Assembly (NCBI GenBank): GCA_958496175.1
Contig: OY292280.1
Span: 22,382,001-22,446,000 of the forward strand
Direction of reading: 5' to 3'
Length of the DNA stretch: 64,000 nt
Source of the DNA: Sisyra terminalis
Taxonomy: Eukaryota > Arthropoda > Insecta > Neuroptera > Sisyridae
Translations under genes and position numbers: made by a program
The notes under the pieces: model-generated
What the model saw: only the letters and a program-made list of their open reading frames with translations
Told to the model about the DNA's origin: nothing
Database searches by the model: none
Shown here: positions 23,001 through 32,500 of the stretch, in pieces
Numbering within the stretch: position 1 is the stretch's first letter
Layout: each line of letters begins with the position of its first letter

Positions 23001-25278
23001 ACTTTTCATAATGAGGTCTAGTTTTCTCAACGGATTTTGAAATAAGGCTATAAAGTGAAATATAATAGGAAAAAACTTTTGTCCTGTGTGCCAAAAGACA
23101 CCCGCAATATCGTTTCAAACTTTCAAAAAGGACTATTTTCTAATGCATAAAAAGGACATAAGGGATGTTTTCCTTCACTAAATTAAAGTTGAATATTATA
23201 AACTAAACCATTCTTAACCACTATGCAAAAAATAAAAAGCATTTGTTACGTATATCTTTGGAAAATTGAAACTGGAAATTAAATTGTTGAAAGTCTATGC
23301 GAAAAAATTCGACTGATATTGGGTCACTTAAAGAAGGTGACTTTTCATTATGAGGTCTAGTTTTCTCAACGGATTCAGAATTAAGGCTATCAAGTGATAT
23401 ATAATAGGAAAAAAATTTTGTCCTGTGTGCCAAAAGACACCCGCAATATCGATTCAAACTTTCAAAAAGGACAATTTTCAAATGCATAAAAAGGACATAA
23501 GGGATGTTTTCCTCACTAAATTAAAGTTGAATATTATAAACTAAACCATTCTTAACCACTATACAAAAAATAAAAAGCATTTGTAACGTATATCTTTGGA
23601 AAATTGAAACTGGAAATAAAATTGTTAAAAGTCAATGCGAAAAAATTCGACTGATATTGGGTCATTTAAAGAAGGTGACTTTTCATTATGAGGTCTAGTT
23701 TTCTCAACGGATTCTGAATTAAGGCTATCAAGTGAAATATAATAGGAAAAAAATTTGGTCCTGTGTGCCAAAAGACACCCGCAATATCGTTTCAAACTTT
23801 CAAAAAGGACAATTTTCTAATGCTTAAAAAGGGCATAAGGGATGTTTTCCTTCACTAAATTAAAGCAGAATATTATAAACTAAACCATTCTTAACCACTA
23901 TGCAATAAATAAAAAGCATTTGTTACGTATATCTTTGGAAAATTGAAACTGGAAATAAAATTGTTGAAAGTCAAAGCGAAAAAATTCGACTGATATTGGG
24001 TCATTTAAAGAAGGTGACTTTTCATTATGAGGTCTAGTTTTCTCAACGGATTTTGAAATAAGGCTATCAAGTGAAATATAATAGGAAAAAAATTTTGTCC
24101 TGTGTGCCAAAAGACACCCGCTATATCGTTTCAAACTTTCAAAAAGGACAATTTTCTAATGCATAAAAAGGACATAAGGGATGTTTTCCTCACTTAATTA
24201 AAGTTGAATATTATAAACTAAACCATTCTTAACCACTATGCCAAAAATGAAAAGCATTTGTTACGTATATCTTTAGAAAATTGAAACTGGAAATTAAATT
24301 GTTGAAAGTCTATACGAAAAAATTCGACTGATATTGGGTCATTTAAAGAAGGTGACTTTTCATTATGAGGTCTAGTTTTCTCAACGGATTTTGAAATAAG
24401 GCTATCAAGTGAAATATAATAGGAAAAAAATTTTGTCCTGTGTGCCAAAAGACACCCGCAATATCGTTTCAAACTTTCAAAAAGGACAATTTTCAAATGC
24501 ATAAAAAGGACATAAGGGATGTTTTCCTCACTAAATTAAAGTTGAATATTATAAACTAAACCATTCTTAACCACTATGCAAAAAATAAAAAGCATTTGTA
24601 ACGTATATCTTTGGAAAATTGAAACTGGAAATAAAATTGTTAAAAGTCAATGCGAAAAAATTCGACTGATATTGGGTCATTTAAAGAAGGTGACTTTTCA
24701 TTATGAGGTCTAGTTTTCTCAACGGATTTTGAAATAAGGCTATCAAGTGAAATATAATAGGAAAAAAATTTTGTCCTGTGTGCCAAAAGACACTTGCAAT
24801 ATCGTTTCAAACTTTCAAAAAGGACAATTTTCTAATGCATAAAAAGGGCATAAGGGATGTTTTCCTTCACTAAATTAAAGCAGAATATTATAAACTAAAC
24901 CATTCTTAACCACTATGCAATAAATAAAAAGCATTTGTTACGTATATCTTTGGAAAATTGAAACTGGAAATAAAATTGTTAAAAGTCAATGCGAAAAAAT
25001 TCGACTGATATTGGGTCATTTAAAGAAGGTGACTTTTCATTATGAGGTCTAGTTTTCACAACGGATTTTGAAATAAGGCTATCAAGTGAAATATAATAGG
25101 AAAACAATTTTGTCCTGTGTGCCAAAAGACACCCGCAATATCGTTTCAAACTTTCAAAAAGGACAATTTTCTAATGCATTAAAAGGACATAAGGGATGTT
25201 TTCCTTCACTAAATTAAAGTAGAATATTATAAACTAATCCATTCTTAACCACTATGCAAAAAATAAAAAGCATTTGTT
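17011..25278. repeat. Satellite array II (about 24 monomers)
   Basis: Same satellite as array I. It begins inside a monomer at aaaagacaccc, where U1 was cut. Early monomers carry the tctaagcg and gagttc variants. Monomers near 22216 and 19178 have one-base losses that break the minus-strand frame. The last monomer ends at gcatttgtt against U2. Confidence 0.97.
18827..21190. repeat. Trimeric higher-order repeat, period 1,013 bp
   Basis: Monomer types at 18827, about 19165 and 19502 recur at 19840, about 20178 and 20515, and the first type again at 20853. Marker variants are gcatatcttggg, gtcaaagcgaaaaattcg and tataattttgg. Confidence 0.75.
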
Positions 25279-25335
25279 GGAAAACTTTTAGGTCCTTGAT
25301 CCTTTTTTTCAAGAAAACAAATTTGTATTTAAATA
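25279..25335. repeat. Left-end direct repeat L (U2)
   Basis: Shares ttggaaaa, ggtccttgatcctttt and aatttgtattt with 26435-26510, about 1.16 kb to the right. Confidence 0.5.
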
Positions 25336-25356
25336 GCATTAGCTAGCACAATAGGT

Positions 25357-25377
25357 GAATTTTAAATATCGAAAAAA
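25357..25377. repeat. Left arm of 21-bp inverted repeat (U2)
   Basis: Exact reverse complement of 28829-28849, 3.47 kb away. The identity does not extend into the flanks, unlike most fresh transposon termini, but a chance 21-base match is unlikely in a unit this size. Confidence 0.6.
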
Positions 25378-25777
25378 CCATTAACGATATCGAAAACTTT
25401 AGGTTTTATTGGATTTTTGTTTCGATCGTAACGTAATATTGCTTCGGTGTGAATTTCTTCGAGAAATTCGACAAACATTTTTTTGAAAAAAGTCGACGTA
25501 CATTTGGTCGACGAAATAAAATTTCTCAGAAGAGAAAAAAAAAAGTTTTTCCCCTTAAGCTTTTCCGGGACCAAATTTATACCATCGATAGAGTATTTCA
25601 AGCGCTATCGAATGAGCCTACTATCGTTAACCAACGATCGATAGTTATCGCTACAAATGGCTTTGAAGTTGGAAAAAGTGAAAAAAATTGCCAATTTAGG
25701 CCTATTTTTGGGATTCTTCTGAATTTCTGCCGGAAAATTTTCGCCAAAAAAATGAAAAATTGTATAATTAAAAATGA

Positions 25778-25962
25778 TTTTTAGGCTTCTCGGAGCGTAA
25801 CTAAGCCATTCCCGAAATCCCATTTCACTAAATTCGAAAATTCGAGGTCCCCCCCCCAAAAAAAAAACCGAAAAAATTGACTTCAGGATATGTTTTTTAG
25901 GCCTCCCGTGACGTAACTAAGCCATTCCCAGAGTCCTACTTCCCGAAAATCGAAAATTCGGT
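25778..25962. repeat. Two-copy tandem repeat with C9-A10 run (U2)
   Basis: Copies at 25778-25846 and 25894-25962 share taactaagccattccc and cgaaaattcg. Confidence 0.65.
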
Positions 25963-25974
25963 AATTTTTCGGGA
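25941..25974. repeat. Hairpin with 9-base arms (U2)
   Basis: The arms tcccgaaaa and ttttcggga are unchanged from U1. Confidence 0.55.
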
Positions 25975-25975
25975 A

Positions 25976-26033
25976 TGACGTCATTGGGTGGCGACGTATG
26001 TGTGACGTTATATATATGAAAAGAGTGACGTCA
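25976..26033. promoter_or_regulatory. CRE-like cluster (two exact, one mutated)
   Basis: TGACGTCA at 25976-25983 and 26026-26033. The middle site (26003-26010) is TGACGTTA, losing the palindrome present in U1. Confidence 0.5.
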
Positions 26034-26070
26034 CAAAACCATTGAGCAAAAATAAAATGAAAAATATATA

Positions 26071-26137
26071 GCATCATCGATCGATCATTTCGAACCCCGA
26101 AAGGTTGGAACTGTTCGATCGAATATTTCGATGATAC
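26071..26137. repeat. Imperfect inverted repeat (U2)
   Basis: gcatcatcga (26071-26080) faces tcgatgatac (26128-26137). Same structure as 14735-14805. Confidence 0.4.
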
Positions 26138-26221
26138 AATGTCTGGAATGAGGAATTAATGTTAATTAGATATATTATAAGCTGTAAGGAATAGAAATCA
26201 ATTATTAGAAATTATAAAAAT

Positions 26222-26303
26222 CCGGGACCAATCGGGATGCGAACCAGGGACCTCGACTCCGAACAACAGCAACGGCGACCAAGACGACTCGGCCATCAGA
26301 TGA
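26222..26303 (-). repeat. tRNA-derived element A (U2)
   Basis: Box A is tggccgagtcg (26295-26285), box B ggttcgcatcc (26245-26235). The a-to-g change in box A compared with U1 still fits the R position. Confidence 0.6.
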
Positions 26304-26309
26304 TATATG

Positions 26310-26510
26310 TAAATGACCTTAAAACTCATATATAAACAATTCTTATGAGATTTGTGGAAAATTGAAAAAATATTTCGATCGAAGGAATTGGAATTTTCCA
26401 AAAACCTTTTAACCATAGCTGCTCCATGTTAAAGTTGGAAAATTTTACTAAAAACATTGCAACATTTTAAGGTCCTTGATCCTTTTGTCGACAAAAACCA
26501 ATTTGTATTT
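26310..26510. repeat. Flank A and second direct repeat L (U2)
   Basis: Contains the ccatagctgctccat word shared with flank B (28660-28830) and the ggtccttgatcctttt word shared with the left end of the unit. Confidence 0.5.
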
Positions 26511-26651
26511 CAAAAGAGTTTCTTCAGAAAATTAAAATTTATATATAATGAAAAATCGATAAGGACTTCAAAAAGTTGAGATATTTTTCGATATTGGCTT
26601 TATCGAATTATTCGATAATCTATCGAATAATATTAAACTTACCTTACTTAC

Positions 26652-26692
26652 CTCTTCGTTGCATTATCTTAACTTTTCTTTGTATCTTAACT
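26652..26692 (-). other. Exon-like segment D (U2)
   Basis: 41 bases between acceptor tttatatttcag (26695-26693 is CAG) and donor GTAAGT (26651 down). One base differs from U1. Confidence 0.3.
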
Positions 26693-26954
26693 CTGAAATA
26701 TAAAATTCAAGAGGATTGGTGCGGAAAAACGAATTGAAAAAATATATTCAATTAAAATAAAATTATTAATATTAAATATCAATTCAGTTTATAATAAATT
26801 ACAATATTATTTTCTCCATTATTACAATAGTTTATATAATTTATGTAAAAGTATCAATTATTATAATCATATAGAAATATAAAGTTAATACAATTTTCTT
26901 GATTTTTCAGATATTTTCACTATTTATCACTTAAACCACTTTATCACTTCACAT

Positions 26955-27168
26955 TCACTGAATTATTAAAACACAATTTACAGCACAGATTGTTGTAGTA
27001 AATCCATTAGTGATCTTTTTGGTAGATATCAATTGTGGAAATGAAATCCCACAGGAATTTGCTTGATGATCCTCCAACGATCCACATTTATTCCTCAAAC
27101 GTCCATTTGGAAATGATGAACATCTCAACTCCAATGAATAATTCCCCGTTGTCATCGGTCAGCTTCTT
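26955..27168 (-). other. Exon-like segment C (U2)
   Basis: Acceptor CAG at 27171-27169. The KKLTDD frame stops at 27090-27088. The 66-codon ATG frame spans 27155-26955. Two differences from U1 lie in about 200 bases. Confidence 0.3.
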
Positions 27169-27244
27169 CTGGAACGAAAAAATCAATAAATAATCAAAAA
27201 TCAATAATAAAATATTTGGAGGTCTCAAAAGTACAGCGACTTAC

Positions 27245-27326
27245 CAATCATTTATCTCCCAAAATGATGATACATTCTTCAGCGCAAAAACAATGTCTTG
27301 GTCCTTAGTTTCTTGGTAATTTGGAT
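27245..27326 (-). other. Exon-like segment B (U2)
   Basis: Acceptor CAG at 27329-27327, donor GT at 27244-27243 within GTAAGTC. The open frame of 26 codons includes DQDIVFALKNVSSFWEIND. It joins in phase to the 29-base exon ending at 27789 (T + AT makes Tyr). The alternative product would be 58 codons, ending in a TGA formed across the junction with segment C. Confidence 0.4.
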
Positions 27327-27505
27327 CTGTAAAAATATATTTCATTAATATTTAAACAAACTATACTTTCTAGGGACATTAACTTGAATACTGGGGAACA
27401 TATGGCGCAGCCCATTTACATAATTTCCATAATGAAACAATGGTTGCTAAACTTCTGCATTTAATAACAAAGTTGCTAGATTGCTTTTCCTGATAAGGGC
27501 TGTTT

Positions 27506-27625
27506 TTTCAAAGTTTCAAAAAGGACAATTTTCAAGTACATAAAAAGGATATAAGAGATGGTTTTCTTTCGTAGAAAATTGCTGCCATTTAAAACTGACT
27601 CATTCTTAACTGTATTGCAAAAATC
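27506..27625. repeat. Diverged satellite monomer inside U2
   Basis: Strong collinear similarity to the monomer over about 120 bases (tttcaaaaaggacaatttt, cataaaaagga, cattcttaac, tgcaaaaa). Weaker similarity may run to about 27770, where gatcttttattat, ctgttt and ggatt parallel gacttttcattat, ctagtttt and ggatt of the satellite. Confidence 0.6.
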
Positions 27626-28429
27626 AGCTCTCCATGAGGAGGACTTTCAATTACAACCATGGTTAAGGTTGCTTTTATTCCTAATTCGGTGATCAAAACC
27701 TGATCTTTTATTATCTTCCTGTTTATCCCGTGGATTGAGATATTCTTCTGATATTCACAATACTTAAGCTGCACTCCCAGTGGCTTACATTTGCAGATTA
27801 TTTGATTAGATTCTTCTCTGTATGAATTATTTTTGAATATATTTTAAAAATTCATTTTTGTCGTTCATTAGTTAGTTAAACGTTGGAAAATATCTACAAA
27901 AGTAACAGAAAGTACATATAACCTCATATAAACATTGCGCCCATACCGACAATTTTACAATAAATATTACCTGTTTCTCATTTATTTGTTCGATTTTGAT
28001 TTTATGAAGTTAAAATGTAACATTGGCCATCAGATCAAACAACCATAACATTAAATATTAAATTTATTTGGAAAAACTAAAGTCAATTAAGAACTAATAA
28101 CTTTCAAAAATTAGCTGTCGCATTGACATGTATCGTATCTCCACCTATGCTAGAACGTGTGAACTCTTGACATGTATGTCAATTGAACCACCTTAAGTTT
28201 TTAGTGCCACCTGTGAGTCAGGTGGATGTACTCATAGCTTCCAACAAAATACGAATCGCATTTTGGCGTTGTCTTAATTCAAAATTCTAAACAATTCGAA
28301 TTGTCAATACATAAGAAATGTTAGAATTAAGCAATAAATTTAAAAATTAAATATAATTACTTACTGCTTTTGATTTTTCACACATAAGAGATGAAATTGA
28401 GTAGGAAATTGAATATGAAATAAAGGCAT
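27589..28429 (-). CDS. Candidate two-exon gene, 97 codons (U2)
   Basis: Exon 1 (28429-28365) starts at ATG with MPLFHIQFPTQFHLLCVKNQ and ends with two bases, CA, before GTAAGTAATT. Exon 2 (27817-27589) follows acceptor attcatacag, and its first base completes CAA (Gln). The frame then runs on as EESNQIICKCKPLGVQL to a TAA at 27591-27589. The 547-base intron is thus phase-consistent. The product has several Cys (C, CKC, YC) and no clear signal peptide or known domain. An internal donor (GTAAGC, exon end 27789) offers an alternative path to segment B. Evidence is splice grammar plus phase only. An unspliced reading stops at once. Function is unknown; it could be a decayed gene fragment carried by the repeat. 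Confidence 0.35.
27789..27817 (-). other. Alternative 29-base exon A' (U2)
   Basis: It uses the acceptor at 27820-27818 and the inner donor gcaaat/gtaagc. It encodes EESNQIICK plus one base and splices in phase to segment B. This path treats the satellite-like stretch as intron. Confidence 0.3.
28167..28225. repeat. Two short hairpins (U2)
   Basis: ttgacat/atgtcaa at 28167-28182 and ccacctg/caggtgg at 28207-28225, both inside the 547-base candidate intron. Confidence 0.55.
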
Positions 28430-28439
28430 GCCAATCGAA

Positions 28440-28514
28440 AACTTAAGTTCATCCGTACATGCTGGGCAAATTTTTCCGAAAACCAAGCTCGTTTAAGGGA
28501 TGACCGCGGCAATT
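28440..28514. repeat. Direct repeat copy a (U2)
   Basis: Partner at 29226-29297. It lies just upstream of the candidate ATG on the minus strand and carries the CPAC frame. Confidence 0.55.
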
Positions 28515-28565
28515 TGGTGACGTTATGGCATTATTTCTAGACTTAAAAAAATATAAATAAATTAT

Positions 28566-28651
28566 AAAAAAAAAAATATGACATTTTCGAGGTTCGAACC
28601 CGGAGATTGTTGCTTTAGATTCTCTCAACATATCCACTCGGCTACAACTGC
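28566..28651 (-). repeat. tRNA-like element B with T-run (U2)
   Basis: Box A tagccgagtgg (28642-28632 region) and box B gggttcgaacc (28601-28591), then an 11-T run (28576-28566). The T-arm has one more pairing base than U0 (cctcg versus ccttg) but still mispairs. Confidence 0.55.
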
Positions 28652-28828
28652 ACGTGTTTGCATTAAATAAAAACTTATATATAAATATTTCTCAGATCAC
28701 AAAATTCAATTTTCTTTCGGGATCGAAATATTTGAAATTTTCCAAAACAAATTGAAACCATAGCTGCTCCATAATACTTCCGGAAAATGTGTCAATATAC
28801 ATAGTAACATTTTGATGTTTTTCCCCAT

Positions 28829-28849
28829 TTTTTTCGATATTTAAAATTC
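28829..28849. repeat. Right arm of 21-bp inverted repeat (U2)
   Basis: Exact complement of 25357-25377. Confidence 0.6.
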
Positions 28850-29225
28850 TAAGAAACGGTAATGCATTGTTGTCGTATGAACAAATATGTACTGCTCTTC
28901 TTTAAAGTAAATCAAAACCAACTATCAACTTTAAGAATTTAATTCCGCAAAAAGAAAACCAAATAAGTTTTCTCGTAAATTCCAATAAGATATTCAACTC
29001 TTTTGTTGTTGTTGTACTATATTTGTACAATAACATAGGAAATAATATGAGAAATATCGTGAAAAATCATATAGTTTGGAAGGCAATCTGCTTACACCAA
29101 TGTACAAACAAAATAAATAGCTGCATAAATGTTGCATTTAATTACATTTCTCGGGTAATTTTAGGGCTGCTTTATGGTTTAATTTGTAATTTGTAAGGGT
29201 TATTTGAAATTTTTCATAAAAATAT

Positions 29226-29297
29226 AAGTCCATCCGTACATGCTGTGCAAATTTTTCCGAAAACAAACCACATTTAAGGGATGAAATCGACAATCAA
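29226..29297. repeat. Direct repeat copy b (U2)
   Basis: Second copy of 28440-28514, near the right end of the unit. The rest of 28850-29562 shows no gene or further repeat. Confidence 0.55.
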
Positions 29298-29562
29298 AGT
29301 GGCAGAAGAAATCATCAAACTTCAAGTGTTTGTAACGTCAAGGGATCAAATAAGGGATGGTTTTCGATCCAGATAAAGTTTCGGGTTCGTAACAATGTAT
29401 TAAACGATAATATAACAATCTATTCCAAATTCGAGAAAACAAAATTTTTCACCAAAATAAACCGTGGGTTAACCATCGTTAATTTTTCACGAAAATCGTA
29501 AACTTTATAAATAAATTATTAAACAATGTCCTTACGTGAGGAGTGGAGTGAAAATTTTTTTA

Positions 29563-32500
29563 TCCTGTGTGCCAAAAGACACCCGCAATATCGTTTCATA
29601 CTTTCAAAAAGGACAATTTTCTAATGCATAAAAAGGACATAAGGGATGTTTTCCTCACAAAATTAAAGTTGAATATTATAAACTAAACCATTCTTAACCA
29701 CTATGCAAAAAATAAAAAGCATTTGTTACGTATATCTTTAGAAAATTGAAACTGGAAATTAAATTGTTGAAAGTCTAAGCGAAAAAATTCAACTGATATT
29801 GGGTCATTTAAAGAAGGTGACTTTTCATTATGAGGTCTAGTTTTCTCAACGGATTCTGAATTAAGGCTATCAAGTGAAATATAATAGGAAAAAAATTTTG
29901 TCCTGTGTGCCAAAAGACACCCGCAATATCGTTTCAAACTTTCAAAAAGGACAATTTTCTAATGCATAAAAAGGACATAAGGGATGTTTTCCTCACTAAA
30001 TTAAAGTTGAATATTATAAACTAAACCATTCTTAACCACTATGCAAAAAATAAAAAGCATTTGTTACGTATATCTTTGGAAAATTGAAACTGGAAATTAA
30101 ATTGTTGAAAGTCAAAGCGAAAAATTCGACTGATATTGGGTCACTTAAAGAAGGTGACTTTTCATTATGAGTTCAAGTTTTTTCAACGGATTTTGAATTA
30201 AGGCTATCAAGTGAAATATAATAGGAAAAAAATTTTGTCCTGTGTGCCAAAAGACACCCGCAATATCGTTTCAAACTTTCAAAAAGGACAATTTTCTAAT
30301 GCATAAAAAGGACATAAGGGATGTTTTCCTCACTAAATTAAAGTTGAATATTATAAACTAAACCATTCTTAACCACTATGCAAAAAATAAAAAGCATTTG
30401 TTACGTATAATTTTGGAAAATTGAAACTGGAAATTAAATTGTTGAAAGTCTATGCGAAAAAATTCGACTGATATTGGGTCATTTAAAGAAGGTGACTTTT
30501 CATTATGAGGTCTAGTTTTCTCAACGGATTCTGAATTAAGGCTATCAAGTGAAATATAATAGGAAAACAATTTTGTCCTGTGTGCCAAAAGACACCCGCA
30601 ATATCGTTTCAAACTTTCAAAATGGACAATTTTCTAATGCATAAAAAGGACATAAGGGATGTTTTCCTCACTAAATTAAAGTTGAATATTATAAACTAAA
30701 CCATTCTTAACCACTATGCAAAAAATAAAAAGCATTTGTTACGCATATCTTGGGAAAATTGAAACTGGAAATTAAATTGTTGAAAGTCTATGCGAAAAAA
30801 TTCGACTGATATTGGGTCATTTAAAGAAGGTGACTTTTCATTATGAGGTCTAGTTTTCTCAACGGATTCTGAATTAAGGCTATCAAGTGAAATATAATAG
30901 GAAAACAATTTTGTCCTGTGTGCCAAAAGACACCCGCAATATCGTTTCAAACTTTCAAAAAGGACAATTTTCTAATGCATAAAAAGGACATAAGGGATGT
31001 TTTCCTCACTAAATTAAAGTTGAATATTATAAACTAAACCATTCTTAACCACTATGCAAAAAATAAAAAGCATTTGTTACGTATAATTTTGGAAAATTGA
31101 AACTGGAAATTAAATTGTTGAAAGTCTATGCGAAAAAATTCGACTGATATTGGGTCATTTAAAGAAGGTGACTTTTCATTACGGGGTCTAGTTTTCTCAA
31201 CGGATTCTGAATTAAGGCTATCAAGTGAAATATAATAGGAAAACAATTTTGTCCTGTGTGCCAAAAGACACCCGCAATATCGTTTCAAACTTTCAAAAAG
31301 GACAATTTTCTAATGCATAAAAAGGACATAAGGGATGTTTTCCTCACTAAATTAAAGTTGAATATTATAAACTAAACCATTCTTAACCACTATGCAAAAA
31401 ATAAAAAGCATTTGTTACGTATATCTTTGGAAAATTGAAACTGGAAATTAAATTGTTGAAAGTCAAAGCGAAAAAATTCGACTGATATTGGGTCACTTAA
31501 AGAAGGTGACTTTTCATTATGAGTTCTAGTTTTCTCTAAGGATTTTGAATTAAGGCTATCAAGTGAAATATAATAGGAAAAAAATTTTGTCCTGTGTGCC
31601 AAAAGACACCCGCAATATCGTTTCAAACTTTCAAAAAGGACAATTTTCTAATGCATAAAAAGGACATAAGGGATGTTTTCCTCACTAAATTAAAGTTGAA
31701 TATTATAAACTAAACCATTCTTAACCACTATGCAAAAAATAAAAAGCATTTGTTACGTATAATTTTGGAAAATTGAAACTGGAAATTAAATTGTTGAAAG
31801 TCTATGCGAAAAAATTCGACTGATATTGGGTCATTTAAAGAAGGTGACTTTTCATTATGGGGTCTAGTTTTCTCAACGGATTCTGAATTAAGGCTATCAA
31901 GTGAAATATAATAGGAAAACAATTTTGTCCTGTGTGCCAAAAGACACCCGCAATATCGTTTCAAACTTTCAAAAAGGACAATTTTCTAATGCATAAAACG
32001 GACATAAGGGATGATTTCCTTCACTAAATTAAAGTTGAATATTATAAACTAAACCATTCTTTACCACTATGCAAAAAATAAATACATTTGTTACGTACAT
32101 CTTTGGAAAATTGAAACTGGAAATTAAATTGATGAAAGTCTATGCGAAAAAATTCGACTGATATTGAGTCTTTTAAGAAGGTGACTTTTCATTATGAGGT
32201 CTAGTTTTCTCAACGGATTCTGAATTAAGGCTATCAAGTGAAATATAATAGGAAAACAATTTTGTCCTGTGTGCCAAAAGACACCCGCAATATCGTTTCA
32301 AACTTTCAAAAAGGACAATTTTCTAATGCATAAAAAGGACATAAGGGATGTTTTCCTTCACTAAATTAAAGTTGAATATTATAAACTAAACCATTCTTTA
32401 CCACTATGCAAAAAATAAATAGCATTTGTTACGTACATCTTTGGAAAATTGAAACTGGAAATTAAATTGATGAAAGTCTATGCGAAAAAATTCGACTGAT

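Larger units (their letters stand above)
25279..29562. mobile_element. Complete interspersed unit U2 (4.28 kb)
   Basis: The unit replaces about 173 bases of a monomer, between gcatttgtt on the left and tcctgtgtgcc on the right. No clear target-site duplication is visible. From left to right it contains: direct repeat L, inverted-repeat arm, ATCGAT dyads, 116-bp tandem pair, hairpin, CRE-like sites, tRNA-like A, exon-like segments D, C, B and A on the minus strand with an embedded diverged monomer, hairpins, candidate first exon, tRNA-like B and inverted-repeat arm. About 700 bases of plain AT-rich sequence follow. No transposase, reverse transcriptase or other known domain is seen. A non-autonomous composite is most likely. 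Confidence 0.85.

Noticed and set aside
25449..25784. 111-codon plus-strand frame, also at 35310-35645
   Set aside because: It opens at GTG, is interrupted in U1, overlaps dyad and homopolymer repeats, and resembles no family.
28449..28637. 62-codon frame across tRNA-like element B
   Set aside because: It runs through the T-run and the Pol III boxes, and competes with the better supported splice model.
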